Source of the DNA: Bacteroidales bacterium
GTDB lineage: Bacteria > Bacteroidota > Bacteroidia > Bacteroidales > UBA7960
NCBI GenBank assembly: GCA_007122745.1
Contig: SKTA01000161.1
Location: forward strand, 1-10,273
Reading direction: 5' to 3'
Length of the DNA: 10,273 bases
Of this stretch, positions 1-6,606 are shown one piece after another. Within the stretch, counting starts at the first letter, position 1. Every line of letters begins with the position of its first letter. The notes below the pieces were generated by a model, which saw only the letters and a list, made by a program, of their open reading frames with translations, ran no database searches and was not told the DNA's origin. A program made the translations under genes and the position numbers.

Positions 1-1864
1 CGTCGTCGTTGCCATCGCGGTCGTCGCCCAGGGCAAATGGGCAGGGCTGGCCGTCGGGCTCGGCATCAACGCTGTTTCCAAGATAAAGAGGAGGCCCGAT
101 GAGGTGGCGGGCGCCGTTGTTAGCCAGCAGCGTCGGGTAGGTAGGATCGGGGGCGTCGCCGAAGTCGTAATTATCGTCGGGCTCCGATCCTTCCGTTGTG
201 AACAGATAGGGGCCGGCCCAGGTGCTCGTGATGCCGTTGCATATCGCCTGCACGTAAAAGTCGTAGCTTGTGCCCGGCGCAAGGCCCATCAAAGAGTATG
301 ACTCTGATCCCCAATTGGGTACACTCGTGCCATTTCCCAAAACAAAGCCTGCATTGCCCCATTCGAGGTTCCATGATGTTTCGGAACCTCCGGGAGTCCA
401 GGTAAGGATTGCACTGTTGTCGGTAACACCCATCGCATCAAGGGCTGTTGGCGGCGGGCAGACTGCTGTTTCCGCTACCCCGTAGGTTTTTACACATAAG
501 TCGTAGAGCCAGCTCGTCCCCTGCCCGATGGCAGTCCAGGAAACGCCATTTGAACTTATCCAGGAAACGCCTGAATGGATTGTGGGGTCTGAATAGTTTG
601 TGTTAAACATTTCAATCGGAATTTGAAAATTATCGCCAGGCGTATGATAATATACTTTTATGAATATGTCGTTCCCGGCAGTAACACTTATGGGTGTAGG
701 GAGATCGAGCGTAGCATATCCGGGTCTGGCTATTGCCTGGTCGGGAATGCTTCCCAACAAGTTTGACAAGGAACCAGCCAAAAAGTCGTCATACACATCA
801 AATCTTATTGTTGTATTATCAGTGCGCACGAAAGTTCCGAGTTTCTGAATCTCATGATCCTCTGACGGTGTGAACTTAACCAGGGCATATCCGACATTGT
901 TATTGCCACTGTAACCAAAAAAATTTGTTGCGCCCAAATGGTCGTAATAGTCAATTACCCGGTTTGGGTTGTAATCGATCTGGTTTGGCCAGTATGCCAC
1001 TTCTTCATGCACCCGGCTGTCACCATAGGCTATGTAAAAATAGCCATTGTTGCCCCAGGAGTTACCCCAGCTGTTTTTTATTATCCAGGCACCTGTGCCA
1101 CAAGCTGTTACTTTGTTATCATCCCACCCAACCAACGTAACGGCGTGATTTCCATCCAGTGATCCTGTATAACAATAGGTATAATCAGCAACATTATAAA
1201 AAGCTGCACCCCAATGCATAACGGTATATATTGCACCGTATGTCATCAGTGCGTTTTTGATCACGCTTGCATTGTGCGGCAGGTAAACGGCATCGGTCAC
1301 GTACATTTGTGGCGGGTTGCCGTTGTAAGTGCTGTGATCGTAAGCATAATACGGGGCATCGGTTTCTGCCATCGGACCCGAGCCTCGTGCAAAATAAGTA
1401 TTTGAGAGGTAAGAGTTTCCACCGTCACAAGGCTCCCACTCAAAGCCGTGGGTTTGCTTCAGGTTGTTTTCTGAGAGGTCATGGGTGCCTGAACCGGATT
1501 TCAGCAAATTGCTTTCCAGTGCAGCCATGGTAGCAAAAGCCCAGCAGCTGCCACAACTCCCCTGGTTTTTAACCGGTGTGACGTAATTTTGACCACTCAC
1601 ATTTCTGAGGTCGAAGCTTGCCGGTAATTGCCGGTCAATTTCAGGAACCGTGTCGGTAGTAATGAACCGGACAGGCGGAGGGATGTAACCCAGTGTGTGA
1701 CCTTCGTCGGTGGTGGTTGGCCAAAGGCCTTGCTCGCGCATTTCCATGTATCTTACAAATTCCGGGTTTAGCGGCGCCAGCTGCGGTTGCTGCGCCAAAA
1801 CCAGCTGTGCTGAGACGACAAAGAGAAATGCCGTAAAAACGTAACGCGTAAGTGATTTTTTCAT
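1..1864 (-). CDS. Secreted C1A (papain-like) cysteine peptidase with lectin-like, Fn3 and GEVED-type domains, partial
   Basis: The reading frame is open from the ATG at 1864 to the left edge, giving 621 codons without the C-terminus. Residues 1-24 look like a type I signal peptide (KK, hydrophobic core, LVLA then Q25), so the protein is exported. After a short pro-region, residues 82-290 form a papain-type catalytic domain: oxyanion Gln101 and nucleophile Cys107 in QGSCGSCWAF, His240 in GNHAVTLVGWD, and Asn264 in IIKNSWG. All are intact, so it should be an active endopeptidase. Residues about 300-461 resemble the lectin-like domain that follows C1 peptidases in some bacteria and archaea (LGATNFFGY, ISVTAGNDIFIKVYY). 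Residues about 469-557 are an Fn3 repeat (CPPPTALDA, SWNLEWG, SYDFYVQA). From about 566, DFGDAPDPTYPTLLANNGAR and an acidic Asp/Gly-rich stretch match the start of a GEVED-type surface domain. A sorting or secretion tail may lie beyond the edge. It is transcribed divergently from the TetR gene; I saw no convincing promoter box for it. Family calls rest on remembered motifs. Confidence 0.93.
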   Translation of the reverse strand, partial: MKKSLTRYVFTAFLFVVSAQLVLAQQPQLAPLNPEFVRYMEMREQGLWPTTTDEGHTLGYIPPPVRFITTDTVPEIDRQLPASFDLRNVSGQNYVTPVKNQGSCGSCWAFATMAALESNLLKSGSGTHDLSENNLKQTHGFEWEPCDGGNSYLSNTYFARGSGPMAETDAPYYAYDHSTYNGNPPQMYVTDAVYLPHNASVIKNALMTYGAIYTVMHWGAAFYNVADYTYCYTGSLDGNHAVTLVGWDDNKVTACGTGAWIIKNSWGNSWGNNGYFYIAYGDSRVHEEVAYWPNQIDYNPNRVIDYYDHLGATNFFGYSGNNNVGYALVKFTPSEDHEIQKLGTFVRTDNTTIRFDVYDDFLAGSLSNLLGSIPDQAIARPGYATLDLPTPISVTAGNDIFIKVYYHTPGDNFQIPIEMFNTNYSDPTIHSGVSWISSNGVSWTAIGQGTSWLYDLCVKTYGVAETAVCPPPTALDAMGVTDNSAILTWTPGGSETSWNLEWGNAGFVLGNGTSVPNWGSESYSLMGLAPGTSYDFYVQAICNGITSTWAGPYLFTTEGSEPDDNYDFGDAPDPTYPTLLANNGARHLIGPPLYLGNSVDAEPDGQPCPFALGDDRDGNDD

Positions 1865-1921
1865 GGCTAATGGTTTTAATGGTTGTTTTGGTGATGAAAG
1901 ATGTTTGCTCGATCTTGTATG

Positions 1922-1956
1922 TCAGGCAGAAAAATCTTTTTGTTGCATTTGCCTGA
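1922..1956. repeat. 7-bp inverted repeat TCAGGCA...TGCCTGA, 21-nt loop
   Basis: The arms are TCAGGCA (1922-1928) and TGCCTGA (1950-1956), perfectly complementary, with a 21-base T-rich loop. It lies 58 bp upstream of the peptidase start codon. It could be a protein-binding site or a stem-loop in the 5' leader of the peptidase mRNA. A 7-bp match over this distance in AT-rich DNA could also be chance. Confidence 0.35.
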
Positions 1957-2208
1957 TATCATGAATATTGTTTGGCAGACCTATTAAACGAAGGATTAAA
2001 ACAATTGATTATATTGTGGATTTAGGCTTTGCGTGTGTTGTTTGTTTATTCGTATTAAAACGGCAGAAGGTGGAAGGGCAGAATAATCCTCAAAATTTAC
2101 CTTACAAATTACAAAAAATAATTAATAATCAAAAATTTATCGGGAATTTTTTAATAATGATCAAAAAAATTGTGCTGAATTAAATTTTTTGCTTTTTTTT
2201 TTAAAACA

Positions 2209-2221
2209 TTGTTTAAAACAA
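2209..2221. promoter_or_regulatory. Candidate TetR-family operator (13-bp palindrome)
   Basis: TTGTTT-A-AAACAA is a perfect odd-centred palindrome at 2209-2221, seven bases upstream of the -7 box of the TetR gene. TTTAAAACA also occurs twice as a direct repeat, at 2200-2208 and 2212-2220. TetR-family proteins often repress their own promoters by binding short palindromes that overlap the promoter, and the position fits. The site is short and AT-rich in AT-rich surroundings, so chance is a real alternative. Confidence 0.4.
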
Positions 2222-2227
2222 AATTTG

Positions 2228-2235
2228 TATCTTTG
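2228..2235 (+). promoter_or_regulatory. Bacteroidota -7 box (TATCTTTG) for the TetR gene
   Basis: TATCTTTG matches the TAnnTTTG consensus of Bacteroidota primary sigma promoters exactly and ends 23 bases before the ATG at 2259, implying a very short 5' leader. A TTG at 2209-2211 could serve as the -33 element, but its 16-base spacing is shorter than the usual 19-21, so only the -7 box is firm. Confidence 0.6.
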
Positions 2236-2258
2236 CATGAACCCCAAAAAGTAAAGCC

Positions 2259-2870
2259 ATGGCAAGAAGCAGAAATACCGAACAGAAAATATTCGATGCG
2301 GCTACAGAGCTTTTCCTGGAAAAAGGAGTTGACCGTACCAGTGTGCGTGAGATAGCTGCCAAGGCCGACATCAATCTCGCTTTGATGAATTATTATTTCC
2401 GTTCAAAGGAGAATCTTTTTAGCGCCATCTTTTCCTCTTTGGTAAAGACAAACTCTGAAGAACTGATTCGCATACTCGATAGCAACCTCGAGCTGGAAGA
2501 AAAGATCAGACAGTATGTAAGCGTTTATATTGACATGCTCTCAGAGAATCCGCTGCTCGTTTCTTTTGTGATGGCCATTCTCCATCGCAGCCGTGAACGC
2601 ATCACCGAAATGAAGGCCGTGAGCAGTCTGTATGCAACCGAAAAGTTTACGCAGCAGGTCCTTGAAGAGGGAAAAAAAGGAAACATTCGCCGGACAGACC
2701 CCTCCCAACTGTTTGTGGACATGCTTTCATTGATTGCGTTCCCTTTCGCCATCAAAATGCTGATCATCGATAAAAATAACTTTACTGATAAAGATTTTCA
2801 GGTGTTTATAAAGGAACGTAAAAAGCGTATTCCTGAAATGCTCATCGACTCGTTGCGCCTGAAACCCTGA
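2259..2870 (+). CDS. TetR/AcrR-family transcriptional regulator
   Basis: The 203-residue product has normal TetR-family length. Residues about 9-55 form the N-terminal DNA-binding domain: KIFDAATELFLEKG (helix 1), TSVREIAAKA (helix 2), then INLALMNYYFRSKENLF covering the recognition helix and the family-typical Y-F-x-S-K-E-x-L signature. The rest is helical with no recognisable ligand motif, as usual for these ligand-binding and dimer domains, so the effector is unknown. The ATG at 2259 sits 23 bases after a good -7 box and gives the standard short lead-in to helix 1. It is likely autoregulated through the palindrome at 2209-2221. The only divergent neighbour is the secreted peptidase, a possible target, but these regulators also act elsewhere. 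Its last 29 bases overlap the 3' end of queG on the opposite strand. Confidence 0.93.
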   Translation: MARSRNTEQKIFDAATELFLEKGVDRTSVREIAAKADINLALMNYYFRSKENLFSAIFSSLVKTNSEELIRILDSNLELEEKIRQYVSVYIDMLSENPLLVSFVMAILHRSRERITEMKAVSSLYATEKFTQQVLEEGKKGNIRRTDPSQLFVDMLSLIAFPFAIKMLIIDKNNFTDKDFQVFIKERKKRIPEMLIDSLRLKP

Positions 2871-3786
2871 TGTTATCTGCCAGCTTTTCATAAGTAACGC
2901 GTGCAATTGGTGAACCGGCTTTTTTGAAATGACGGTTGAAGTCCTCTTTGCTCATATTCTCCCAATTTGCTTTATTCCAGTTGGCAATAGGATGTAAAGG
3001 TTGTAGGTCATCCTCAGTATGGCATCTGGCTTGTTTGTTGTGTGGGCAGACTTCCTGGCACACATCGCACCCAAAGATCCATCCCATGCATTTGTTTTGG
3101 AAGGCACCTGGGATCTTTCCTTTATGTTCAATGGTAAGATAGGAGATGCATTTTCCTGAATCCAGAACCCCTGGAGCTATAATGGCTTGGTTCGGACATG
3201 CATCCATGCATTTTGTGCAGGATCCACAAAGATCCTTTTCAAATGGAATGTCCGGGTCAAGCTCCATGTTTGTGATCAGTTCCCCTAAAAAGAAAAAACT
3301 ACCCTTGCGCGGCAGGATAAGACAAGTGTTTTTCCCATGGTTGCCAAGGCCTGCCATCTGTGCCCAGCTACGCTCCAAAACGGGTGCAGAATCACAAAAC
3401 ACCCTGAAATTGTGTTTGCCGGTAGTTTGTGTTAAAAATTCTGCAAGGCGGTAAAGCTTGTTTTTGACGACTAAATGGTAATCCTTCCCGTAAGCATAGC
3501 GGGCAACTTTATAATGAGATTCGGAGGGCATTGCATCAGCCGGGAAATAGTTTTGTGCCACTACAACAACCGATCTTGCTTCCGGAACCAGTTTTCGAGG
3601 ATCAAGCCTTTTTTCAAAATGGTTTTCCATGTAACCCATATCCGCATGATGCCCTTTGGCCAACCAATCTGACAAGACAGCCCTTTGATCAACCAAAGCT
3701 GTCGCCCTGGCCACACCACAGGCATCAAAGCCCAGCTCAGCAGCTTTTTCTTTCAGTATTTTTGTAAAATTTAGCGTGGTTTTCAA
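2842..3786 (-). CDS. queG: Epoxyqueuosine reductase QueG
   Basis: QueG is the cytoplasmic cobalamin and iron-sulfur enzyme that reduces epoxyqueuosine to queuosine at the wobble base of GUN-decoding tRNAs. The 314-residue frame has the N-terminal LGFDACGVA block (residues 18-26), the DSAPVLERSWAQMAGLG segment with the presumed catalytic acid Asp132, and two 4Fe-4S motifs: Cys187/190/193/197 in CGSCTKCMDACP, and Cys213 with Cys240/243/247 in CDVCQEVCP. The C-terminal SPIARVTYEKLADNIR is also typical. The start appears to be TTG at 3784-3786: an in-frame TGA lies directly upstream and the first in-frame ATG is codon 50, inside conserved sequence. It lies 30 bp downstream of ruvB on the same strand, so the two are probably cotranscribed. 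Its 3' end overlaps the convergent TetR gene. Confidence 0.95.
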   Translation of the reverse strand: MKTTLNFTKILKEKAAELGFDACGVARATALVDQRAVLSDWLAKGHHADMGYMENHFEKRLDPRKLVPEARSVVVVAQNYFPADAMPSESHYKVARYAYGKDYHLVVKNKLYRLAEFLTQTTGKHNFRVFCDSAPVLERSWAQMAGLGNHGKNTCLILPRKGSFFFLGELITNMELDPDIPFEKDLCGSCTKCMDACPNQAIIAPGVLDSGKCISYLTIEHKGKIPGAFQNKCMGWIFGCDVCQEVCPHNKQARCHTEDDLQPLHPIANWNKANWENMSKEDFNRHFKKAGSPIARVTYEKLADNIRVSGATSR

Positions 3787-3816
3787 TCAATGAAAAAAAA
3801 TAGTCCAATAAACGAA

Positions 3817-4842
3817 TCAACCAAACAACGTGTTTTGCCCGGCACTTTTCACCCGTCCGAGGTGTTTGTATGCAATTTCGGTGGCTTCGCGCCCTCTGGG
3901 TGTTCTCATGATGTAGCCTTCCTGGATGAGGTATGGTTCATAGACCTCTTCGATGGTTCCGGCATCCTCACCCACTGAAGTAGCTACATTGGTAAGGCCT
4001 ACAGGGCCTCCTTTGAATTTGTCGATGATGGTGGAAAGGATCTTATTATCCATTTCGTCCAGGCCATGCTTGTCAACGTTCAGGGCTTCAAGGCCGTAGG
4101 CGGCAATCGCCATGTCGATGTCTCCGTTGCCCTTTACCTGGGCAAAATCACGAACCCTCCTCAGCAAGGCGTTGGCGATACGTGGTGTTCCCCGACTCCT
4201 TCGGGCTATCTCACTGGCGGCTTCATCCGTTATTTCCACTTTCAGGATTCCCGCAGAACGCTTGATGATCTGAAGGAGGAGTTTGGCATCATAATAGTTC
4301 AATCGGGCATTGATTCCGAAACGGGCACGCAGGGGAGAGGTGAGCAACCCTGAGCGCGTGGTGGCACCGATGAGGGTAAACGGGTTCAGCGTCAGCTGTA
4401 TGCTGCGTGCATTTGGACCTGTCTCAATCATGATGTCGATCCTGAAATCCTCCATCGCAGAATACAGGTATTCCTCAACCACAGGACTCAAACGGTGGAT
4501 CTCATCAATAAACAGGACATCACTGCGTTCCAAACCGGTTAGCAAACCGGCAAGGTCACCGGGTTTGTCCAAAACCGGTCCAGAGGTGACTTTGATTCCC
4601 ACCCCCATCTCATTGGCAATAATGTGTGCCAGCGTTGTTTTTCCCAGCCCGGGCGGACCGTGCAGCAAAACATGATCGAGGGCCTCCTGCCGCTGGCTCG
4701 CCGCTCGCACGAAAACCTTCAGGTTTTCTACAACCTTAAACTGTCCGGTAAAGCTTGAAAATGCATCCGGACGCAACGTCTGCTCAAAAAGGCGTTCCTC
4801 CTTGCTAAGGTTTTCAGGAGAAGGGTCAAGGTTCTCATTCAT
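3817..4842 (-). CDS. ruvB: Holliday junction branch migration ATPase RuvB
   Basis: RuvB is the hexameric AAA+ motor that, with RuvA, drives branch migration of Holliday junctions in recombinational repair. The 341-residue length is normal. Visible elements in order: LRPDAFSSFTGQ (residues 23-34) at the start of the AAA+ core, Walker A GPPGLGKTT (62-70), Walker B VLFIDEIH (109-116), sensor 1 GATT (159-162), arginine finger Arg174 in LRARFG, the sensor 2 region GTPRIAN, and the C-terminal winged helix with GPVGLTNVATSVGED and EPYLIQEGYIMRTPRGR. Nothing is missing. The ATG at 4842 leaves a 22-residue variable lead, usual for the family. A minus-strand -7 box lies at 4871-4878. It heads a two-gene unit with queG. 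ruvA and ruvC are not in the window. Confidence 0.98.
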   Translation of the reverse strand: MNENLDPSPENLSKEERLFEQTLRPDAFSSFTGQFKVVENLKVFVRAASQRQEALDHVLLHGPPGLGKTTLAHIIANEMGVGIKVTSGPVLDKPGDLAGLLTGLERSDVLFIDEIHRLSPVVEEYLYSAMEDFRIDIMIETGPNARSIQLTLNPFTLIGATTRSGLLTSPLRARFGINARLNYYDAKLLLQIIKRSAGILKVEITDEAASEIARRSRGTPRIANALLRRVRDFAQVKGNGDIDMAIAAYGLEALNVDKHGLDEMDNKILSTIIDKFKGGPVGLTNVATSVGEDAGTIEEVYEPYLIQEGYIMRTPRGREATEIAYKHLGRVKSAGQNTLFG

Positions 4843-4870
4843 CGGCAGAAAGATTGATTGATCAAGTCAA

Positions 4871-4878
4871 CAAAGTTA
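4871..4878 (-). promoter_or_regulatory. -7 box (TAACTTTG) for ruvB-queG
   Basis: Read on the minus strand, this is TAACTTTG, an exact TAnnTTTG match, 28 bases upstream of the ruvB ATG. That implies a 5' leader of roughly 20 nt. I saw no TTTG at the usual -33 spacing. Confidence 0.55.
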
Positions 4879-4885
4879 AGGAATT

Positions 4886-4924
4886 AATTTGTGTAAATTT
4901 GTGAAACAATTTGAGTAATTTGTG
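4886..4924 (+). repeat. Four AATTTG[T/A]G repeats in the ruvB/acyltransferase divergent promoter region
   Basis: AATTTGTG occurs at 4886-4893, 4896-4903 and 4917-4924, with AATTTGAG at 4908-4915. Start-to-start distances are 10, 12 and 9 bases, close to one helical turn. The second copy overlaps an exact TAnnTTTG match (TAAATTTG, 4894-4901), which is a candidate -7 box for the rightward acyltransferase gene, although it lies 43 bases from the ATG. The array may be duplicated promoter elements, a regulator site, or a low-complexity intergenic repeat of a kind I recall from other Bacteroidota. Confidence 0.6.
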
Positions 4925-4944
4925 AAAAAAACAGACATAAACCA

Positions 4945-5943
4945 ATGGACAGCAAAAAGGGAAAAAACTTTGAGGAGCGTATCTTTTCTGTTTCGGAGGA
5001 GGGGGCTTTTGAAACGCTGGCACTCGACATGTTTCGTTTTCAGTATGATAATTGTTCTGTTTATCAAAAGTTTTGCGATGCGCTTGATGTGGATGTGAAT
5101 GCAGTGCAAACCATAAAAGATATCCCCTTTCTTCCTGTTGAACTGTTTAAAAAGCATCGGATCGTTTCTTTCCCGGGTGATGAAGCGGTGGCTTTCTCAA
5201 GTTCCGGTACCACGCGCAGCATTCCCTCTCAACATTATATTTACGACCTGAGTATTTATGAAAAAAGCTTTTTGCAAAGTTTTCGCCTGTTTTATGGAGA
5301 TCCAGCGGATTATTGCATTCTGGCTTTGCTGCCGGCCTATCTGGAGCGCGAAGGTTCCTCACTCGTTTATATGGCGGATCGTCTGATTCAGGCTTCTGAT
5401 CATCCCTTGAGTGGGTTTTATCTTGATGAGATGGACAAGTTATCTGCAAATTTGGAACATTTGATGGCTGAAGGACAAAAAGTTTTGCTGCTGGGGGTCA
5501 GTTTTGCATTGCTGGACCTGGCTGAACAACATCCAATGACATTGAGAAACACCATCATTATGGAAACTGGCGGAATGAAAGGCCGGCGTCGTGAAATGAT
5601 ACGTGGTGAGCTGCACCATACCCTTTGTGAAGCCTTTGGCCAGAAAGTGATCCATTCGGAATATGGGATGACAGAGTTGCTTTCACAGGCTTATTCAAAA
5701 GGGGAGGGGTTATTCGCTGCACCGCCCTGGATGCAGGTGTTTATACGCGATAGCAATGACCCGCTTGATTTTCTTGATGCGGGGCGCACCGGCGGGATCA
5801 ACATCGCAGACTTCGCCAATCTTTACTCTTGCAGCTTCATTGCGACACAGGATCTTGGCAGGCAGCACCCCGACGGTACCTTTGAGGTGCTGGGCCGCTT
5901 TGACAACAGTGATGTGCGGGGTTGTAATCTGATGGTTGGTTGA
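4945..5943 (+). CDS. LuxE/PaaK-like acyl-protein synthetase/acyltransferase (ANL superfamily)
   Basis: The 332-residue product resembles the LuxE acyl-protein synthetase family, adenylate-forming enzymes that activate a fatty acid with ATP and pass it to a thiol. Seen in the sequence: the phosphate-binding loop FSSSGTT (residues 84-90), METGGMKGRR (206-215), the adenylate-site motif SEYGMTEL (238-245), TQDLG (301-305), and a C-terminal VLGRFDNSDVRGC (316-327) equivalent to the hinge and GR-D region of ANL enzymes. It is too short for a full acyl-CoA ligase, which fits LuxE rather than PaaK. No luxC, luxD or luciferase gene is near, so bioluminescence is not implied. I recall such orphan genes in many Bacteroidota, where they are annotated simply as acyltransferase; the substrate is unknown. 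It is divergent from ruvB and convergent with mntP, so it is likely monocistronic. Confidence 0.85.
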   Translation: MDSKKGKNFEERIFSVSEEGAFETLALDMFRFQYDNCSVYQKFCDALDVDVNAVQTIKDIPFLPVELFKKHRIVSFPGDEAVAFSSSGTTRSIPSQHYIYDLSIYEKSFLQSFRLFYGDPADYCILALLPAYLEREGSSLVYMADRLIQASDHPLSGFYLDEMDKLSANLEHLMAEGQKVLLLGVSFALLDLAEQHPMTLRNTIIMETGGMKGRRREMIRGELHHTLCEAFGQKVIHSEYGMTELLSQAYSKGEGLFAAPPWMQVFIRDSNDPLDFLDAGRTGGINIADFANLYSCSFIATQDLGRQHPDGTFEVLGRFDNSDVRGCNLMVG

Positions 5944-5947
5944 TTCG

Positions 5948-5989
5948 TTGAATTGTAGGGGCGAAAGATTTTTCGCCCCTACAATTCAA
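5948..5989. repeat. 42-bp perfect palindrome (19-bp arms, 4-nt loop), REP-like; possible bidirectional terminator
   Basis: The arms 5948-5966 and 5971-5989 are perfectly complementary over 19 bp around the loop GATT, with the core GTAGGGGCGAAA...TTTCGCCCCTAC. It starts five bases after the acyltransferase stop codon and sits between convergent genes, so its transcript would fold strongly in either direction. No U-tract follows on either strand, so it is not a textbook intrinsic terminator. I recall TAGGGGCGA...TCGCCCCTA palindromes as dispersed intergenic repeats in many bacterial genomes; that is memory, not a search. No transposase gene is present. Confidence 0.8.
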
Positions 5990-6059
5990 TCTCAATCTCA
6001 ACCTCAGTCTCAGTCTCAGTCTCAGTCTCAACCTCAACCTTAACCTTAACCTTAATCTT
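5988..6059. repeat. Hexanucleotide tandem array, 12 units of A[A/G][T/C]CT[C/T]
   Basis: Twelve uninterrupted 6-bp units run from 5988 to 6059. In order on the + strand they are AATCTC x2, AACCTC, AGTCTC x4, AACCTC, AACCTT x3, AATCTT. The array begins on the last two bases of the preceding palindrome and ends inside the stop codon of mntP. Read on the minus strand in the mntP frame, every unit carries a TAA or TGA; the other two frames are open and would encode Lys/Glu-Val/Thr or Arg-Leu dipeptides. Such an array is expected to vary in copy number by slippage. Confidence 0.9.
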
Positions 6060-6606
6060 AAAACGAAAACATTCCGATGCCTGCGAGTATGATAAGGATG
6101 CCACCGACCATTCCGATGGTTTTCGCATAAGATAATCCAAAGTTTTGTCCGCCTGCCATTCCTGCCAGGGAGAAGATGAACACTGTTGTTGCAACGAGCA
6201 CCCCTGCGAGTACAAAGTGCATCTCTTGAATCCCGGTTGCCACACCGGCAAGGAATGCATCCATGCTGCCGGCGATCGACAAGGTAATGATCACCCGGGT
6301 ATCATTGATGTCAAAAACCTTGCTCTGGGGTTTTCTTTTTCGTGCATCCATGATCATCTTACTCCCGATAAAAAGGAGGATGAACAGTGCCGTTAAGGGT
6401 TCGATCCCTTCAAACAAGGATTGAATCAGCCCTCCCAGTTGATAACCCAGAAACAACATCACAATGTGCGCGAAAGTAAAGGCGATGGCCACTTTCAGGG
6501 GAATGCCCGGCTTCACCAGGCCTGAAATGGAGCTGTTGCTGATCGAAATGGCAAAACAGTCCATTGCCAGGCCCAGCGCCAGTATAAATAGAATTACGGT
6601 GCTCAT
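6058..6606 (-). CDS. mntP: Manganese efflux pump, MntP family
   Basis: MntP is an inner-membrane exporter that protects against excess Mn2+. The 182-residue protein is close to the E. coli length (188) and is almost wholly hydrophobic, with about six membrane segments in two related halves. The two acidic motifs of the family are present: GLAMDCFAIS (residues 12-21, Asp16) and SIAGSMDAFLAG (110-121, Asp116), plus GSKMIMDARK (81-90) leading into the cytoplasmic loop. The ATG at 6604-6606 overlaps the tryptophanase stop codon as TAATG, so translation is probably coupled and expression follows the tryptophanase promoter. I saw no yybP-ykoY-type Mn riboswitch. The TAA stop is formed by the last unit of the hexanucleotide array, so the present C-terminus may have been set by repeat expansion. 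The pairing with tryptophanase has no obvious biochemical reason. Confidence 0.93.
   Translation of the reverse strand: MSTVILFILALGLAMDCFAISISNSSISGLVKPGIPLKVAIAFTFAHIVMLFLGYQLGGLIQSLFEGIEPLTALFILLFIGSKMIMDARKRKPQSKVFDINDTRVIITLSIAGSMDAFLAGVATGIQEMHFVLAGVLVATTVFIFSLAGMAGGQNFGLSYAKTIGMVGGILIILAGIGMFSF

Larger units (their letters stand above)
1865..2258. other. AT-rich divergent intergenic region
   Basis: These 394 bases separate the secreted peptidase gene from the divergent TetR gene. I see no convincing gene. The part nearest tetR (about 2100-2235) is strongly AT-rich with poly-T and poly-A runs, and holds a -7 box and a small palindrome that are listed separately. The part nearest the peptidase gene holds an inverted repeat at 1922-1956. 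On the minus strand I found no clean TAnnTTTG box for the peptidase gene, only near misses with one extra spacer base around 2091-2121, so its promoter is unassigned. Confidence 0.6.

Noticed and set aside
1968..2183. 71-codon plus-strand ORF in the tetR upstream region
   Set aside because: It lies in AT-rich spacer, has low-complexity Lys/Ile/Asn content, no recognisable domain and no ribosome binding site, and overlaps the likely regulatory region.
5988..6059. CRISPR array
   Set aside because: The units are 6 bp with no spacers; it is a simple tandem repeat and no cas genes are present.
5979..6260. Minus-strand ORF ending in alternating Lys/Glu-Val/Thr dipeptides, and a second one in Arg-Leu repeats (5837-6037)
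   Set aside because: Both are frames through the hexanucleotide array and shadows of mntP or the acyltransferase gene; no independent evidence of translation.
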